In this document: in pieces, positions 34,134 to 43,181 of the stretch
Layout: the number at the start of each line of letters is the position of its first letter
Numbering within the stretch: position 1 is the stretch's first letter
Origin: Zhengella mangrovi
Lineage (GTDB): Bacteria; Pseudomonadota; Alphaproteobacteria; Rhizobiales; Rhizobiaceae
Direction of reading: 5' to 3'
DNA: 64,000 nucleotides
Assembly (NCBI RefSeq): GCF_002727065.1
Contig: NZ_PDVP01000003.1
Coordinates: 62,001 to 126,000 of the forward strand
Program-made: the position numbers and the translations under genes
Notes under the pieces: generated by a model
Told to the model about the DNA's origin: nothing
Seen by the model: only the letters and a program-made list of their open reading frames with translations
The model's database searches: none

Positions 34134-35012
34134 TCATGCCGCCGCCTTCATCGCGAAACAGGCGCGCAGGTGATCCGCGGCAGCCGCGACGGCGGAATTG
34201 GCATCGTCGCGCACCATGAGGCCAAGCTGGTAGGTTCCCAGCGGCGGCAGGTTGTCGCCCGGGCGCGCTGCCACGATCGGGTCGGAGATCGATGACGCCG
34301 GCATCGGCGCCACCGCCAGATCGGCCAGGATGGCCGCACGCTGGCCCGAAATATAGGCCGTCTGGAAGGCAATCCGGTAGTCGCGGCCCATCTTCTCCAG
34401 CCCGCTCAGCGCTGCACCGCGCCAGGAACAGCCGTCTTCCCACACCGAAACCGGGACAGGTTCCCTCGATGCCGCGCAGCCGCCCTTGAGGCAGGCCCAG
34501 ACCAGCGGTTCCTCCATCAGGAGTTCAACACGCTTGTCCGCGGTGTAGACCCCGCAGGTGACCATGGCGAGATCCAGTTCCCCCTTGCCCATCCGCTCGA
34601 TCAGGTGGTTCGTGTTTTCCACCATCACGTTGACCGTCACGCCGGGATGGCTTTGCGCGAACCGGCGCAGCATGTCGGGCAGATAGCGTTCCGACACATC
34701 GTCCGGTGCGCCCAGGCGCACCTCGCCTGCCACTTCCGGCGCGACGAACTTGGCCACCGCTTCGGAATTGAGCGCAAGGATCCGCCGCGCATAGGCGAGC
34801 AGCATCTCGCCGTCGGCGGTCAGGTAGACCGAACGGCTGTCGCGCACGAACAGCGGCTTGCCAAGCAGATCCTCCAGCTTCCGGATCTGCATGGAAACGG
34901 CCGAGGGCGTACGAAGGACCTGGTCCGCGGCCTGCGAGAAGCTCCCCGTCTCGGAGATGGCAACGAAGGTCCGCAGGATATCCGTGTCGAGAAGAAGGGC
35001 ATGCGGTCTCAT
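34134..35012 (-). CDS. LysR-family transcriptional regulator
   Basis: 292 residues from ATG 35012. N-terminal winged helix: LLDTDILRTFVAISETGSFSQAADQVLRTPSAVSMQIRKLEDLLGKPLFVRDSRSVYLTADGEMLLAYARRIL. The C-terminal effector domain (GEVRLGAPDDVSERYLPDMLRRFAQSHPGVTVNVMVENTNHLIERMGKGELDLAMV) is typical. It converges on RACo and is divergent from the DUF1127-like genes at 35123, its most likely targets by position. Effector unknown. Confidence 0.92.
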   Translation of the reverse strand: MRPHALLLDTDILRTFVAISETGSFSQAADQVLRTPSAVSMQIRKLEDLLGKPLFVRDSRSVYLTADGEMLLAYARRILALNSEAVAKFVAPEVAGEVRLGAPDDVSERYLPDMLRRFAQSHPGVTVNVMVENTNHLIERMGKGELDLAMVTCGVYTADKRVELLMEEPLVWACLKGGCAASREPVPVSVWEDGCSWRGAALSGLEKMGRDYRIAFQTAYISGQRAAILADLAVAPMPASSISDPIVAARPGDNLPPLGTYQLGLMVRDDANSAVAAAADHLRACFAMKAAA

Positions 35013-35122
35013 GGGTCTATCTTTCAATTTTTCTGAATGAAGTGACGATATCTTTTCGTTTGATTGAATCGAAGTCAAGCACCATTCTTGGATCATCGAA
35101 AACGAACCGATGGAGAATTCGG

Positions 35123-35266
35123 ATGCCCCGCACCAGCACCCTGTCGCAGCTTGTCCGGCGTTATCGCCAGTACCGCGAAAGCCGCCTTCTCGAAGGCCTG
35201 CCTGCCGAGATCAGGAAGGATTTCGGCTATCTGCCGGAAAGAAGCCGTCACGCCACGGGCCTGTGA
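35123..35266 (+). CDS. DUF1127-like Arg-rich micro-protein 1
   Basis: 47 residues: MPRTSTLSQLVRRYRQYRESRLLEGLPAEIRKDFGYLPERSRHATGL. GGAG lies 7 bases before the ATG. The RRYRQYRESRLLEGLPAEIRKDFGY segment is the short helical DUF1127-like motif. Small DUF1127 proteins in alphaproteobacteria affect RNA metabolism and phosphate uptake or growth. It lies 110 bases from the divergent LysR gene and is followed by a paralogue. Confidence 0.72.
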   Translation: MPRTSTLSQLVRRYRQYRESRLLEGLPAEIRKDFGYLPERSRHATGL

Positions 35267-35432
35267 CGCCCTGCCGCAGGCACCACCAGCGCGACGTCGC
35301 AACGGGACGCTCCGGCGTCGCGGCAAATGCTCCCCGGGCCGCGAAATCGGCCTACTGGCAACGCCAATAATCCGGACCTGCGGCAAAACGAGCGCCAGGT
35401 AATGGTCCGGCACAAGATGACGGAGATGAACG

Positions 35433-35570
35433 ATGTTTGACTTTCGCACGGCGCTGAAGCGCTACGAATCCTACCGCGCCCACAAGCGGACCCGCGAAAT
35501 CCTGGAAAGGCTGCCCGCCCACCTGCAGAACGATGTCGGCTACCCGCATCGCCTGCGGAACATCCGTTGA
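35433..35570 (+). CDS. DUF1127-like Arg-rich micro-protein 2
   Basis: 45 residues, MFDFRTALKRYESYRAHKRTREILERLPAHLQNDVGYPHRLRNIR, 26 bases before a strong terminator. It shares the pattern RY-x-x-YR...LERLPA-x-x-x-x-D-x-GY with the protein at 35123, so the two are tandem paralogues. CGGAGATG-type ribosome site precedes the ATG. Confidence 0.72.
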   Translation: MFDFRTALKRYESYRAHKRTREILERLPAHLQNDVGYPHRLRNIR

Positions 35571-35595
35571 TGTTGAAAGGCACGCCGGGATATTG

Positions 35596-35623
35596 AAACG
35601 CCGCCCTTTCCGGGCGGCGTTTT
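35596..35623 (+). terminator. Rho-independent terminator after the DUF1127-like genes
   Basis: Arms AAACGCCGCCC (35596-35606) and GGGCGGCGTTT (35612-35622) around a 5-base loop, with T bases at the end. It lies 26 bases after the second micro-gene. The reverse orientation also has a T/A stretch, so it may serve the convergent YbdK-like gene as well. Confidence 0.88.
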
Positions 35624-35651
35624 CGGATCCGGCAGTCATTGGGAAGGACCC

Positions 35652-36785
35652 TCAGAGCCCCTGCCCGAACTCGTCGGCGAGAGATGCCACGACCTGGCAC
35701 AATGCCTCCTGCCGGTCAGCCCCGGCGTCGATGGCCTGCGCGAAAACGGCACGCTGGCGATCGGACGAGGAACCGGAATCGAGCATCGTCCTCAAGTGGG
35801 CGACTTCCGCCTCGCAGCCGAAATGCGCCGCGTCCTCGGCCGTCAGTTCGATCATCTCCTCCAGCAGGTCCGCGAACGGCACGATCTCGCGCCGGCCGAA
35901 GTCGATCAGCCCTTCGGATGTGCCGTAGCGCTGGGCCCGCCACCGGTTTTCGCCGACAAGGAACCGGTCGTAGATCCGCCAGCGCTGGTTGCGGCGCCGA
36001 AGCCGGGTGAGTTTGCGGATCAGGCAACGCGCCATGGCCGCGATGGCAATGGCATCGTCCAGGCGCGGGCTGACATCGCAGATGCGCGACTCCAGCGTCG
36101 GAAACCGCGACGACGGGCGGACATCCCACCAGATCTTCGTCGCGTCCTCGATGATGCCGCACCCGGTGAGGATGCCGACCGACCGCTGGAATTCCGAGTA
36201 CGAGGCGAAATCGGGCGGCATGCCCGTTCTTGGCAGGTTGTCGAAGACCGACAGCCTGTAGGACGACAGCCCCGTATCGTCTCCCTTCCAGAACGGCGAG
36301 GAACAGGACAGCGCCAGCAGGTGCGGCAGGAAATAGCTGAACTGTCCCATCAGGTCGATGCGCGCCTCGTCGTCGTCGATGCCGACATGGACATGCATGC
36401 CGCAGATGAGCATGCGCCGCACTACGCCCGCCAGGTCCCGCTCCAGCCCGCGGTAGCGCTCCTTGTCCGTGAAGTGCTGCTTGTGCCAGTCGGCAAAGGG
36501 ATGGCAGGAGACGGCCAGCGGCCTGAGACCGTAGCGGGCGGCCACATCGGCAATGGTGCGTCGCAGGTGGGCCAGGTCGGCCCGTGCCTCCGCGACGGTC
36601 CCGCAGACGCGCGTCCCCACCTCGATCTGGCATTGCAGGAATTCCGGCGAGACCTGCGTATCCAGTTCTCTCGCACAGTCCAGCATCAGGGCATCGGGCG
36701 CCGCTGCCAGGTCCAGCGTCTCGCCGTCGACGAGGAGGTATTCCTCCTCGATTCCTATGGTGAAATCCCCGCCTGCATCCGCCAT
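35652..36785 (-). CDS. Carboxylate-amine ligase, YbdK / glutamate-cysteine ligase type 2
   Basis: 377 residues: [143 protein letters not shown]. This is the GCS2 fold with the GIEEE metal/ATP motif and GMHVHVG. Enzymes of the YbdK type make gamma-glutamyl or related amide bonds with unknown substrates in most species. Stand-alone gene, divergent from the GlxA-type regulator. Confidence 0.92.
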   Translation of the reverse strand: MADAGGDFTIGIEEEYLLVDGETLDLAAAPDALMLDCARELDTQVSPEFLQCQIEVGTRVCGTVAEARADLAHLRRTIADVAARYGLRPLAVSCHPFADWHKQHFTDKERYRGLERDLAGVVRRMLICGMHVHVGIDDDEARIDLMGQFSYFLPHLLALSCSSPFWKGDDTGLSSYRLSVFDNLPRTGMPPDFASYSEFQRSVGILTGCGIIEDATKIWWDVRPSSRFPTLESRICDVSPRLDDAIAIAAMARCLIRKLTRLRRRNQRWRIYDRFLVGENRWRAQRYGTSEGLIDFGRREIVPFADLLEEMIELTAEDAAHFGCEAEVAHLRTMLDSGSSSDRQRAVFAQAIDAGADRQEALCQVVASLADEFGQGL

Positions 36786-36805
36786 CGCAACCCCCTCCGG
36801 CTAAT

Positions 36806-36841
36806 GAACAATATCGAGTTCCGCAGTTTTGCAGATTGTTC
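36806..36841. promoter_or_regulatory. Inverted repeat GAACAAT...ATTGTTC between ybdK-like and glxA-like genes
   Basis: GAACAAT at 36806-36812 and ATTGTTC at 36835-36841 are perfect inverted repeats 22 bases apart; a GCAGTTTTGCAG motif lies between them. The spacing suits two half-sites on one face of DNA. Position fits control of either divergent gene. No matching regulator can be named. Confidence 0.35.
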
Positions 36842-36979
36842 CGGATCGCCGCTTGACTCAGGACAATCGCACCGCCAAACCAGCCTTGACCATGCCCGAA
36901 AGATCAGGTGGACTCCAACTTTCGCCTGCTTCGCCAGGTTGCGGCAGCAGGAACGTCGACTCACGGGGGAGCAGGCCGA

Positions 36980-37984
36980 GTGGGCAAAACGACCAAACGG
37001 ACAATCGTCTTTTTTCTCGTTCCGGAATTCTCCATGATCGCCTTCACGACAGCGATCGAACCGCTGCGGCTGGCAAACCGGATCCTCGGCGAGGAAGCCT
37101 ACACCTGGCGCCTGTCATCGATCGACGGACATCCCGTTGCCGCCTCCAACCGCGTCGAATGTGCCGTGCAGACCAGCCTCGAGCAGGAACGCCGCCTGAT
37201 GACCGGCGAAGGACGGCCGTCGATGATCTTCGTCTGCTCCGGCCTGAACGTGGAAACCCATGTCACGAAACCGGTCAACGCCTGGCTTCGCGAGGAATTC
37301 AACCGAAACGTGACCATCGGCGGCATGTGCACCGGCGCTCATATCCTCGCCTCCGCCGGCCTTCTGTCCGGCCGTCGCGCCGCCATCCACTGGGAGAACC
37401 TGCCCGGCTTTTCCGAAGCCTTCCCGAAGGTGGACGTGCACGCCGATCTCTTCGAGGTCGACGGCAACATCTGCACCTGCGCGGGCGGAACCGCATCCCT
37501 CGACATGATGCTCGATCTCATCCGGCAGGATTTCTCCGAGGGTCTCGTCAATTCGGTCTGCGAACAGCTGCTCACCGACCGTGTCCGCGCATCGACGGAT
37601 CGCCAGCGCCTGCCGCTGCGGGCGCGCCTTGGCGTCCAGAATGCGAAGGTCCTGTCGATCATCGAACTGATGGAAGCGCATCTTTCCGAGCCGCTGTCCC
37701 TCGTCGAGATCGCGGACCACGCAGGGCTTTCGCGCCGCCAGATCGAGCGCCTTTTCCGGCTTGAGATGGGCCGCTCACCGGCCCGCTACTATCTGGAAAT
37801 CCGCCTCGACAGGGCGCGCCATCTCCTCCTGCAATCCAACATGCCGGTCGTCGAGGTGGCGGTCGCCTGCGGCTTCGTATCGGCATCCCACTTCTCCAAG
37901 TGCTACCGCGAGGTCCACGGCCGGTCGCCCCAGCAGGAACGTGCCGAACGCAAGAGCCGCCAGACGACCAAGTCCGCCTCCTGA
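36980..37984 (+). CDS. GlxA-family AraC-type regulator (GbdR/ArgR-like)
   Basis: About 334 residues from GTG 36980, with GGGGGAG 8 bases upstream; a GTG at 36908 is the alternative. N-terminal DJ-1/PfpI-like domain (TIVFFLVPEFSMIAFTTAIEPLRLANRIL; IGGMCTGAHILASAGLLSGRRAAIHWENL) and C-terminal double helix-turn-helix (LSLVEIADHAGLSRRQIERLFRLEMGRSPARYYLEIRLDRARHLLLQSNMPVVEVAVACGFVSASHFSKCYREVHGRSP). GbdR and CdhR of this family sense glycine betaine, dimethylglycine or carnitine breakdown products. The dimethylglycine-dehydrogenase-like gene at 40437 and the GTCGC repeats before it are the likely targets. Confidence 0.92.
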   Translation: MGKTTKRTIVFFLVPEFSMIAFTTAIEPLRLANRILGEEAYTWRLSSIDGHPVAASNRVECAVQTSLEQERRLMTGEGRPSMIFVCSGLNVETHVTKPVNAWLREEFNRNVTIGGMCTGAHILASAGLLSGRRAAIHWENLPGFSEAFPKVDVHADLFEVDGNICTCAGGTASLDMMLDLIRQDFSEGLVNSVCEQLLTDRVRASTDRQRLPLRARLGVQNAKVLSIIELMEAHLSEPLSLVEIADHAGLSRRQIERLFRLEMGRSPARYYLEIRLDRARHLLLQSNMPVVEVAVACGFVSASHFSKCYREVHGRSPQQERAERKSRQTTKSAS

Positions 37985-38064
37985 CCGGTCCTGCATGCAA
38001 ACCGCCGTAACGGCCCCGGAGGCATCACCGGCCTGTGCCGCTCATGCCGCTCTTGGCATGAACC

Positions 38065-38892
38065 TCAATTTTCCTGGTAGAGCTGGAACCGCCTCTGCCA
38101 GATCCTCTCGCCGATCAGGCAATCATAGGGTTCTGTATCCTCCAGCGCAGGGCCGGCAACCCGGATCACCGGGCTGCGCTGCACGCCGGCCAGTTCGAGC
38201 ACCAGCTTGCGTCGGATCGCCTCGGGAAACTGCTCCCAGCCATCGACGGGCACCATGAAAGCCCCCGGTCCGCCGATGACGCACCGCGTGTAGTAACGGT
38301 CCAGGTCGGGAATATCGAACGAACCGTAGGGAGAGGAATCGAGTGTCATCAGCGGAAGGCCGTTGATGATGATACCGCGGTCGACCGCGTCGTCACGTGC
38401 TTCGGTCACCGGCCGGCCCTGGTTGTTGGGCCCGTCGCCGGAAATGTCGATGACACGTTTGAGGCCGCGAAATCCGTTGTCGTCGAAAAGCCCGGCGGAA
38501 TAGGCGATGGCGCCGGAAATCGAGGTTCTCCGCATTCCACCGCCGGCATTGGCAGTCAGGGTCGAAGCGAACGCGCGCGCATCCTCTGCCGTCTCGATCA
38601 TGGTCCACGGCACGACCTGGCGCTGGGTGTAATCCCCGGCCCACTCGATGTAAGTGACGGCGATGCGCCCATGCAGCCCCTGGCGAATGGCACCGACGAC
38701 GGACGGGTCCGTAATGGCCGCTGCATAACCCTTGCGCTGGATCTCAAGTTCGAACGGCATCATCGAAAGAGACACATCGACGGCCAGGACGAGTTCCACG
38801 TCGACCACCTGCTCGCTGGCAGCCGCCGGACTGCTGCCCTGAGTGGCAGCAGCACCGAAGAGAAGGAAGGCGAACCGCAACAGCGTCTTCAT
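38065..38892 (-). CDS. DUF1194 secreted VWA-domain protein
   Basis: 275 residues with a signal peptide (MKTLLRFAFLLFGAAATQGSSPAAA) and a von Willebrand A-type fold: VELVLAVDVSLSMMPFELEIQRKGYAAA (metal site DVSLS), WAGDYTQRQVVPWTMI, RRTSISGAIAYSAGLFDDNGFRGLKRVIDISGDGPNNQGRP. This matches DUF1194, a common alphaproteobacterial periplasmic family. No operon partner and no known function. Confidence 0.9.
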   Translation of the reverse strand: MKTLLRFAFLLFGAAATQGSSPAAASEQVVDVELVLAVDVSLSMMPFELEIQRKGYAAAITDPSVVGAIRQGLHGRIAVTYIEWAGDYTQRQVVPWTMIETAEDARAFASTLTANAGGGMRRTSISGAIAYSAGLFDDNGFRGLKRVIDISGDGPNNQGRPVTEARDDAVDRGIIINGLPLMTLDSSPYGSFDIPDLDRYYTRCVIGGPGAFMVPVDGWEQFPEAIRRKLVLELAGVQRSPVIRVAGPALEDTEPYDCLIGERIWQRRFQLYQEN

Positions 38893-38969
38893 TCAGGAAT
38901 GATGCGCCGGATTCGCGATATTGACCATGGGAAATTGCATTGACAGCGGCGCCGCGCCTTTTCCCGTGA

Positions 38970-40247
38970 TCACCGGTCAGCGGTCACGATGCCCTTCTGC
39001 CGTGAGAGCCGTCTGCGGCTCTGGCTGTCGCGGGCGCGCAAGGCGTCCTCGGCGCCGGGAATGTAATCGCGGGTCAGGGGAACAGCTGTCTTGTCGAGCG
39101 CCAGCTGGAATTGGAAGACACACAGGTCGCCCCAGCGGAAGGCAGCCTCCGACGCAGCCAGGTAAAAATCCCACATCCGGCAGAACCGCTCGTCGTACAT
39201 GTCCTTGATCCTGTCCCGTGACGCCAGGAAATTGGCGCGCCAGGCCTTCAGCGTTTCCGCATAGTGCAGGCGCAGCACCTCCAGGTCAGTCAGCACGAGA
39301 CCGGTTTTTTCGAGGATCGGCGCGACTTCCGACAAGGCCGGGATGTACCCCCCGGGGAAGATGTACTTGCGGATGAAACTGTCGGTGACGGTCGGCGGCC
39401 CGGAGCGCCCGATCGTGTGAACGAGCGCAACGCCGTCATTCTTCAGCAACTGGGCAATCTTTTCGAAATAGGTCCGGTAGTGGTTCACCCCGACATGCTC
39501 GAACATGCCGACCGAGACGATCCGGTCGAACTGGCGTGCCACGTCGCGGTAGTCCTGCATCTCGAAGCGGACATGGTCGTCCATGCCCTCGTCCTCCGCC
39601 CGCTGACGTGAAACGCTCAATTGCTCGGTCGAAAGCGTGACACCGAGGACGTCGCAGTTGAGGTGCTTCGCCAGGTAGAGGGCCAGGCCGCCCCAGCCGC
39701 TGCCGACTTCCAGCACGGATTGTCCCGGTTCAATGCAGAGCTTGGCGGCGATGTGACGCTTCTTGGCAAGCTGGGCATCCGCAAGCCCCTGCCCCGGATG
39801 CTCGAAATAGGCGCAGGAATACTGCAGGTCCGGATCGAGGAACAGGCGGTACAGTTCACCCGACAGGTCGTAGTGATGATGAACGTTCTTGACCGACTGC
39901 TTGGCGGTGTTGATCTGGAAAAGGCGCCGCATGACGTAATCGAGACCGGCCCGCAGGCGCGATGTCGATCCTGACATGTGGACATAGTCGCCGTTCGAGA
40001 AGGCCATCTGGAGCAGGTCGAGCAGGTCGCCCTCCAGCATGTCCGCATCGCCGTCCATGAAACCCTCGGCAAAGCCGAGCGAGGGCTCCGACATCATCCG
40101 GCGCAGGACCGAGCGCTTGCGAACGATCACCGCGACCGGAAGTCCGGAGCCGTCTCCGAACACACGTGTCTTGCCGGATGGGAAAGTGACCCGGAGATTG
40201 CCTTTACGGATGTAGCGCGACAGCGCGCCTGTGATCAGATGTTCCAT
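38970..40247 (-). CDS. Cyclopropane-fatty-acyl-phospholipid synthase-like methyltransferase
   Basis: 425 residues from ATG 40247 (GGAGGT 4 bases upstream). The SAM-binding motif VLEVGSGWGGLALYLAKHLNCDVLGVTLSTEQ, then YRDVARQFDRIVSVGMFEHVGVNHYRTYFEKIAQLLKNDGVALVHTIG and YIFPGGYIPALSEVAPILEKTGLVLTDLEVLRLHYAETLKAWRANF, are the CMAS pattern. It adds a methylene bridge to unsaturated acyl chains in membrane lipids. It is a stand-alone gene here; the FAD/GcvT gene starts 190 bases before its 5' end with its own promoter region. Confidence 0.92.
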   Translation of the reverse strand: MEHLITGALSRYIRKGNLRVTFPSGKTRVFGDGSGLPVAVIVRKRSVLRRMMSEPSLGFAEGFMDGDADMLEGDLLDLLQMAFSNGDYVHMSGSTSRLRAGLDYVMRRLFQINTAKQSVKNVHHHYDLSGELYRLFLDPDLQYSCAYFEHPGQGLADAQLAKKRHIAAKLCIEPGQSVLEVGSGWGGLALYLAKHLNCDVLGVTLSTEQLSVSRQRAEDEGMDDHVRFEMQDYRDVARQFDRIVSVGMFEHVGVNHYRTYFEKIAQLLKNDGVALVHTIGRSGPPTVTDSFIRKYIFPGGYIPALSEVAPILEKTGLVLTDLEVLRLHYAETLKAWRANFLASRDRIKDMYDERFCRMWDFYLAASEAAFRWGDLCVFQFQLALDKTAVPLTRDYIPGAEDALRARDSQSRRRLSRQKGIVTADR

Positions 40248-40436
40248 GCCCACCTCCGAAACAGGGTCGGACGTTGAGGCCCCCTCTTCACAATAACGCT
40301 GGCAAGCAGAAATGTTCCGGTGCCGCACCATGCTTCCTGCTCACCGTATCGAAAAAGTTAACGCATCGGTTTCGGGCGTCAAGTCTGCGGCGAAGGCAAG
40401 CCGGCCGGCGGCCGGCCTGCGCATGGTGCGGATACG

Positions 40437-42998
40437 TCAGGTCTTGGGCTTGGCATTCTCCGGATCGTAGAGCGGCTCGTAGCCAACGCCCTGCACGGTC
40501 ACGGGGTAGGTCTCGCCGAAATACTCGATCAGCAGTTGCCGCCCCTTCTCTGCATAGGCATGCGGAAGATAACCGAGGGCGATATTCTTGCCGATCGAGG
40601 GTCCGAACGCGATCGAGGTCGTGTAGGAGCGCCGGCCGGCACTGTCGACCAGCACGTCTTTCGTATCGGGGTCCATGATCGGGCAGGTCCCGACCGGGTA
40701 GCGGGCGACACCGTGGGAATCCACATTCTCGTCCATGACAAGCGTGCACAGGGTCGCCGGCTGATGCTCCCGCTCCCGGATCTTCAGGTAAGCCTCCTTG
40801 CCAACGAAGTCGGCCGGTTTCACCTTCGGTCGGGCCAGTCCACCCTCGATCAGGTTGTAGTCGGTCAAAAGGTCCGCGTTCTGCAGACGGAGGCTCTTCT
40901 CCATGCGCCGCGAGTTGGCATAGGTCTCCACGCCGAAGGGCATGATATCGATGGACCGGAGCGCATCCCAGACAGCCAGCCCGTCCTCGAACCGGAAGTG
41001 CAGTTCCCATCCCTGCTCACCGACATAGGAAATCCGGAAGGCCGTCACGGGCACACCGCCGATCCTGATCTGCTTGATCGTCGCAAAGGGAAAGTTGGCA
41101 ACCTCCAGCGCGTCGGGGTCATCGACGACTTTCTGCAGGTTGACGCGCGCGTTCGGCCCCCAGACGCCGATGCACCCGTAATCCGTGGTCCGATCCTCGA
41201 CGGTCACGTCGAAGCCCTTGTCCTGCGCCAGGCGTTTCAGATAGGCAAAGTCGCGCGGACCGGCGTCCGCGCCGTCGATGACGCGATAGCGGTCTTCCAT
41301 GCGGATGACGGTCAGGTCTGCCCGCACGCCGCCGCGCTCGTCGAGGAAGTGCGTGTAGATGCCGCGCCCGACCGGCGTATTGCCGCCGACCTTGGCCACG
41401 CAGACATATTCCATGAAGGCTTCGTGATCGGGCCCGGACACGTCGTAGACTGCGAAATGCGACAGGTTGACCATGCCGCAATCGTCGCTCATCGCCAGGT
41501 GCTCGGCATTGGAGACGCGCCAGAAATGGCGGTTGTCCCACTCGTTTTCGCGCACGGGAACCCGGTCCGCGTACTTTTCAAGCAGATGGTTGTTGGCCGC
41601 GTAACCGTGCGCACGCTCCCAGCCGCCCAGTTCCATGAAATGCGCGCCAAGCTCCTTTTCCCGTTCCCAGAACGGCGACCGGCGGATGTTGCGGCCTTTG
41701 CTGAACGGCTCCCGCGGGTGAACCGCCGGATTGTAGACCTTCATCGCCGTTTCGGAGCAGCGGTCATGGATGAACTGCTCCTCCATCTGGTGCGGATAGA
41801 AGCGGGCGAAGTCCGCACCGTGGATGTCGATGTCGGTGTGGCCATCCGTCATCATGTCGGCGATCAGCTTGCCGTAGGCCGGTCCGTCCTTCACCCACAC
41901 CGCCACGGCGTACCACAGGCCGCGCACCGTCTGGCTTTCGCCGAACGAGGCGCCGCCATCCGTGGTGACCTGCAGCAGGCCGTTGAACGAATGGCCTTCG
42001 TTGTAGCCCAGCTCGCCGAGGATCGGGGTCAGCTCGATCGCTCGCTCCAGCGGCTCGAGGATCTGTTCCATGTCGAGGTCGCGCTGCGACGGCGAAAGCC
42101 GCGCCTCGTGTTTCTGAAGGATGTCGCGCGGATGAACGAGACGCGGCTCCTTCTCTTCATAGTAGCCCCATTCGATCTGGCCGCCCTCCGGCGTCTTCGG
42201 ATCGCCGGTATCGCGCATGTAGGCCGAGTTGCCCTGGTCGCGAAGAAGCGGCCAGCCAATGTCCTTGCCGGTCCCGGCAAACTCGTTGTACGGGCCGAAG
42301 AAGGTCAGCGGGTGGTCGATCGGCATCACCGGCAGGTCTTCACCGGCCATGGCGGCAATCAGGCGGCCCCAGAGGCCGGCGCAGACGACAACGTGATCGG
42401 CCATGATCGTGCCGCGTGCCGTCTGCACGCCCTTGATCCGCCCGTCCTCGATAACGAGCCCGGTGCAGGGCGTGTTGGCAAGAACATTGAGCTTGCCGCT
42501 CGCTTCGGCCGCATCGACGAGCTTGCCGACCACGGTCTGCGAACGCGGAATGACAAGCCCGGCATCGGGATCCCACATCGACCCCTGGACCATGCTTTCC
42601 TCGATCAGGGGAAACTTTTCCTTGGTCTCGGCGGCGCTGATCATCGACACCCGTGTGCCGAAGGCCTTGCCCGACGCAACCTTGCGCTTGAGTTCGGCCA
42701 TGCGCTCGTCATCGCCGACCCGCGCCACCTCGAGCCCGCCGACGCGGGCGTAGTGCCCCATCTTCTCGTAGAAATCGATGGAGTAGAGCGTCGTCCAGGT
42801 GGAGAACAGGTCGTGCGAGGTCGTGTAGCAGAAATCCGACGCATGGCTCGTCGAGCCGACATCGGTGGGCACGGAAGACATGTCGATGCCGACGATGTCC
42901 GTCCAGCCCCGCTCGATCAGGTGGTGAGCGACGGATGCCCCCACGATCCCGCCCAGGCCGATGATGACGACTTGCGCTTTTTCTGGAAACTTGGCCAT
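40437..42998 (-). CDS. FAD-dependent oxidoreductase/GcvT fusion, dimethylglycine dehydrogenase-like
   Basis: 853 residues from ATG 42998. The N-terminal half is a DAO-type FAD domain (VVIIGLGGIVGASVAHHLIERGW, GxGxxG at 14-20) with GSTSHAS, where His52 is the expected covalent-FAD His. The C-terminal half is GcvT-like (FWRVSNAEHLAMSDDCGMVNLSHFAVYDVSGPDHEAFMEYV; RISYVGEQGWELHFRFEDGLAVWDALR) that binds tetrahydrofolate. It would demethylate a secondary or tertiary N-methyl amine such as dimethylglycine or sarcosine, handing the carbon to folate. The GTCGC repeats before it and the GlxA-type regulator gene nearby support a betaine-related role. Confidence 0.88.
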   Translation of the reverse strand: MAKFPEKAQVVIIGLGGIVGASVAHHLIERGWTDIVGIDMSSVPTDVGSTSHASDFCYTTSHDLFSTWTTLYSIDFYEKMGHYARVGGLEVARVGDDERMAELKRKVASGKAFGTRVSMISAAETKEKFPLIEESMVQGSMWDPDAGLVIPRSQTVVGKLVDAAEASGKLNVLANTPCTGLVIEDGRIKGVQTARGTIMADHVVVCAGLWGRLIAAMAGEDLPVMPIDHPLTFFGPYNEFAGTGKDIGWPLLRDQGNSAYMRDTGDPKTPEGGQIEWGYYEEKEPRLVHPRDILQKHEARLSPSQRDLDMEQILEPLERAIELTPILGELGYNEGHSFNGLLQVTTDGGASFGESQTVRGLWYAVAVWVKDGPAYGKLIADMMTDGHTDIDIHGADFARFYPHQMEEQFIHDRCSETAMKVYNPAVHPREPFSKGRNIRRSPFWEREKELGAHFMELGGWERAHGYAANNHLLEKYADRVPVRENEWDNRHFWRVSNAEHLAMSDDCGMVNLSHFAVYDVSGPDHEAFMEYVCVAKVGGNTPVGRGIYTHFLDERGGVRADLTVIRMEDRYRVIDGADAGPRDFAYLKRLAQDKGFDVTVEDRTTDYGCIGVWGPNARVNLQKVVDDPDALEVANFPFATIKQIRIGGVPVTAFRISYVGEQGWELHFRFEDGLAVWDALRSIDIMPFGVETYANSRRMEKSLRLQNADLLTDYNLIEGGLARPKVKPADFVGKEAYLKIREREHQPATLCTLVMDENVDSHGVARYPVGTCPIMDPDTKDVLVDSAGRRSYTTSIAFGPSIGKNIALGYLPHAYAEKGRQLLIEYFGETYPVTVQGVGYEPLYDPENAKPKT

Positions 42999-43072
42999 GC
43001 CCGCTGCTCCGCATTCGCAATGATGGTTTCGGCAGAGCATAGAGATCGACCGGCCCGTCCCAAATCCTGTTT

Positions 43073-43099
43073 GCGACACGCAAAAAACCTCTGGCGACT
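43073..43099 (-). promoter_or_regulatory. TGTCGC/AGTCGC direct repeats upstream of the FAD/GcvT gene
   Basis: Read on the minus strand, AGTCGC (43094-43099) and TGTCGC (43073-43078) are direct repeats exactly 21 bases apart, 75-101 bases before the ATG at 42998. The near copy lies in the perfect palindrome TTTGCG-ACA-CGCAAA (43070-43084). TGTCGC is the half-site of ArgR-type members of the GlxA/AraC family. The 21-base step is two helical turns, as expected for tandem AraC-type monomers. Confidence 0.5.
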
Positions 43100-43181
43100 T
43101 TGCGCACGCCGTAAACCATTCCGGTTAACCGCCTTCCCAGTCGAAACTTTTTTGATACCGCTAAAATGTTAGTTTGAATGC

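Noticed and set aside
40400-40416. Strong GC hairpin (GCCGGCC/GGCCGGC) after the FAD/GcvT gene
   Set aside because: No T-run on either side, so it is not called as a terminator.
40536-43172. An 878-codon frame on the plus strand opposite to the FAD/GcvT gene
   Set aside because: Antisense shadow with codon bias of the real gene; no known domain.
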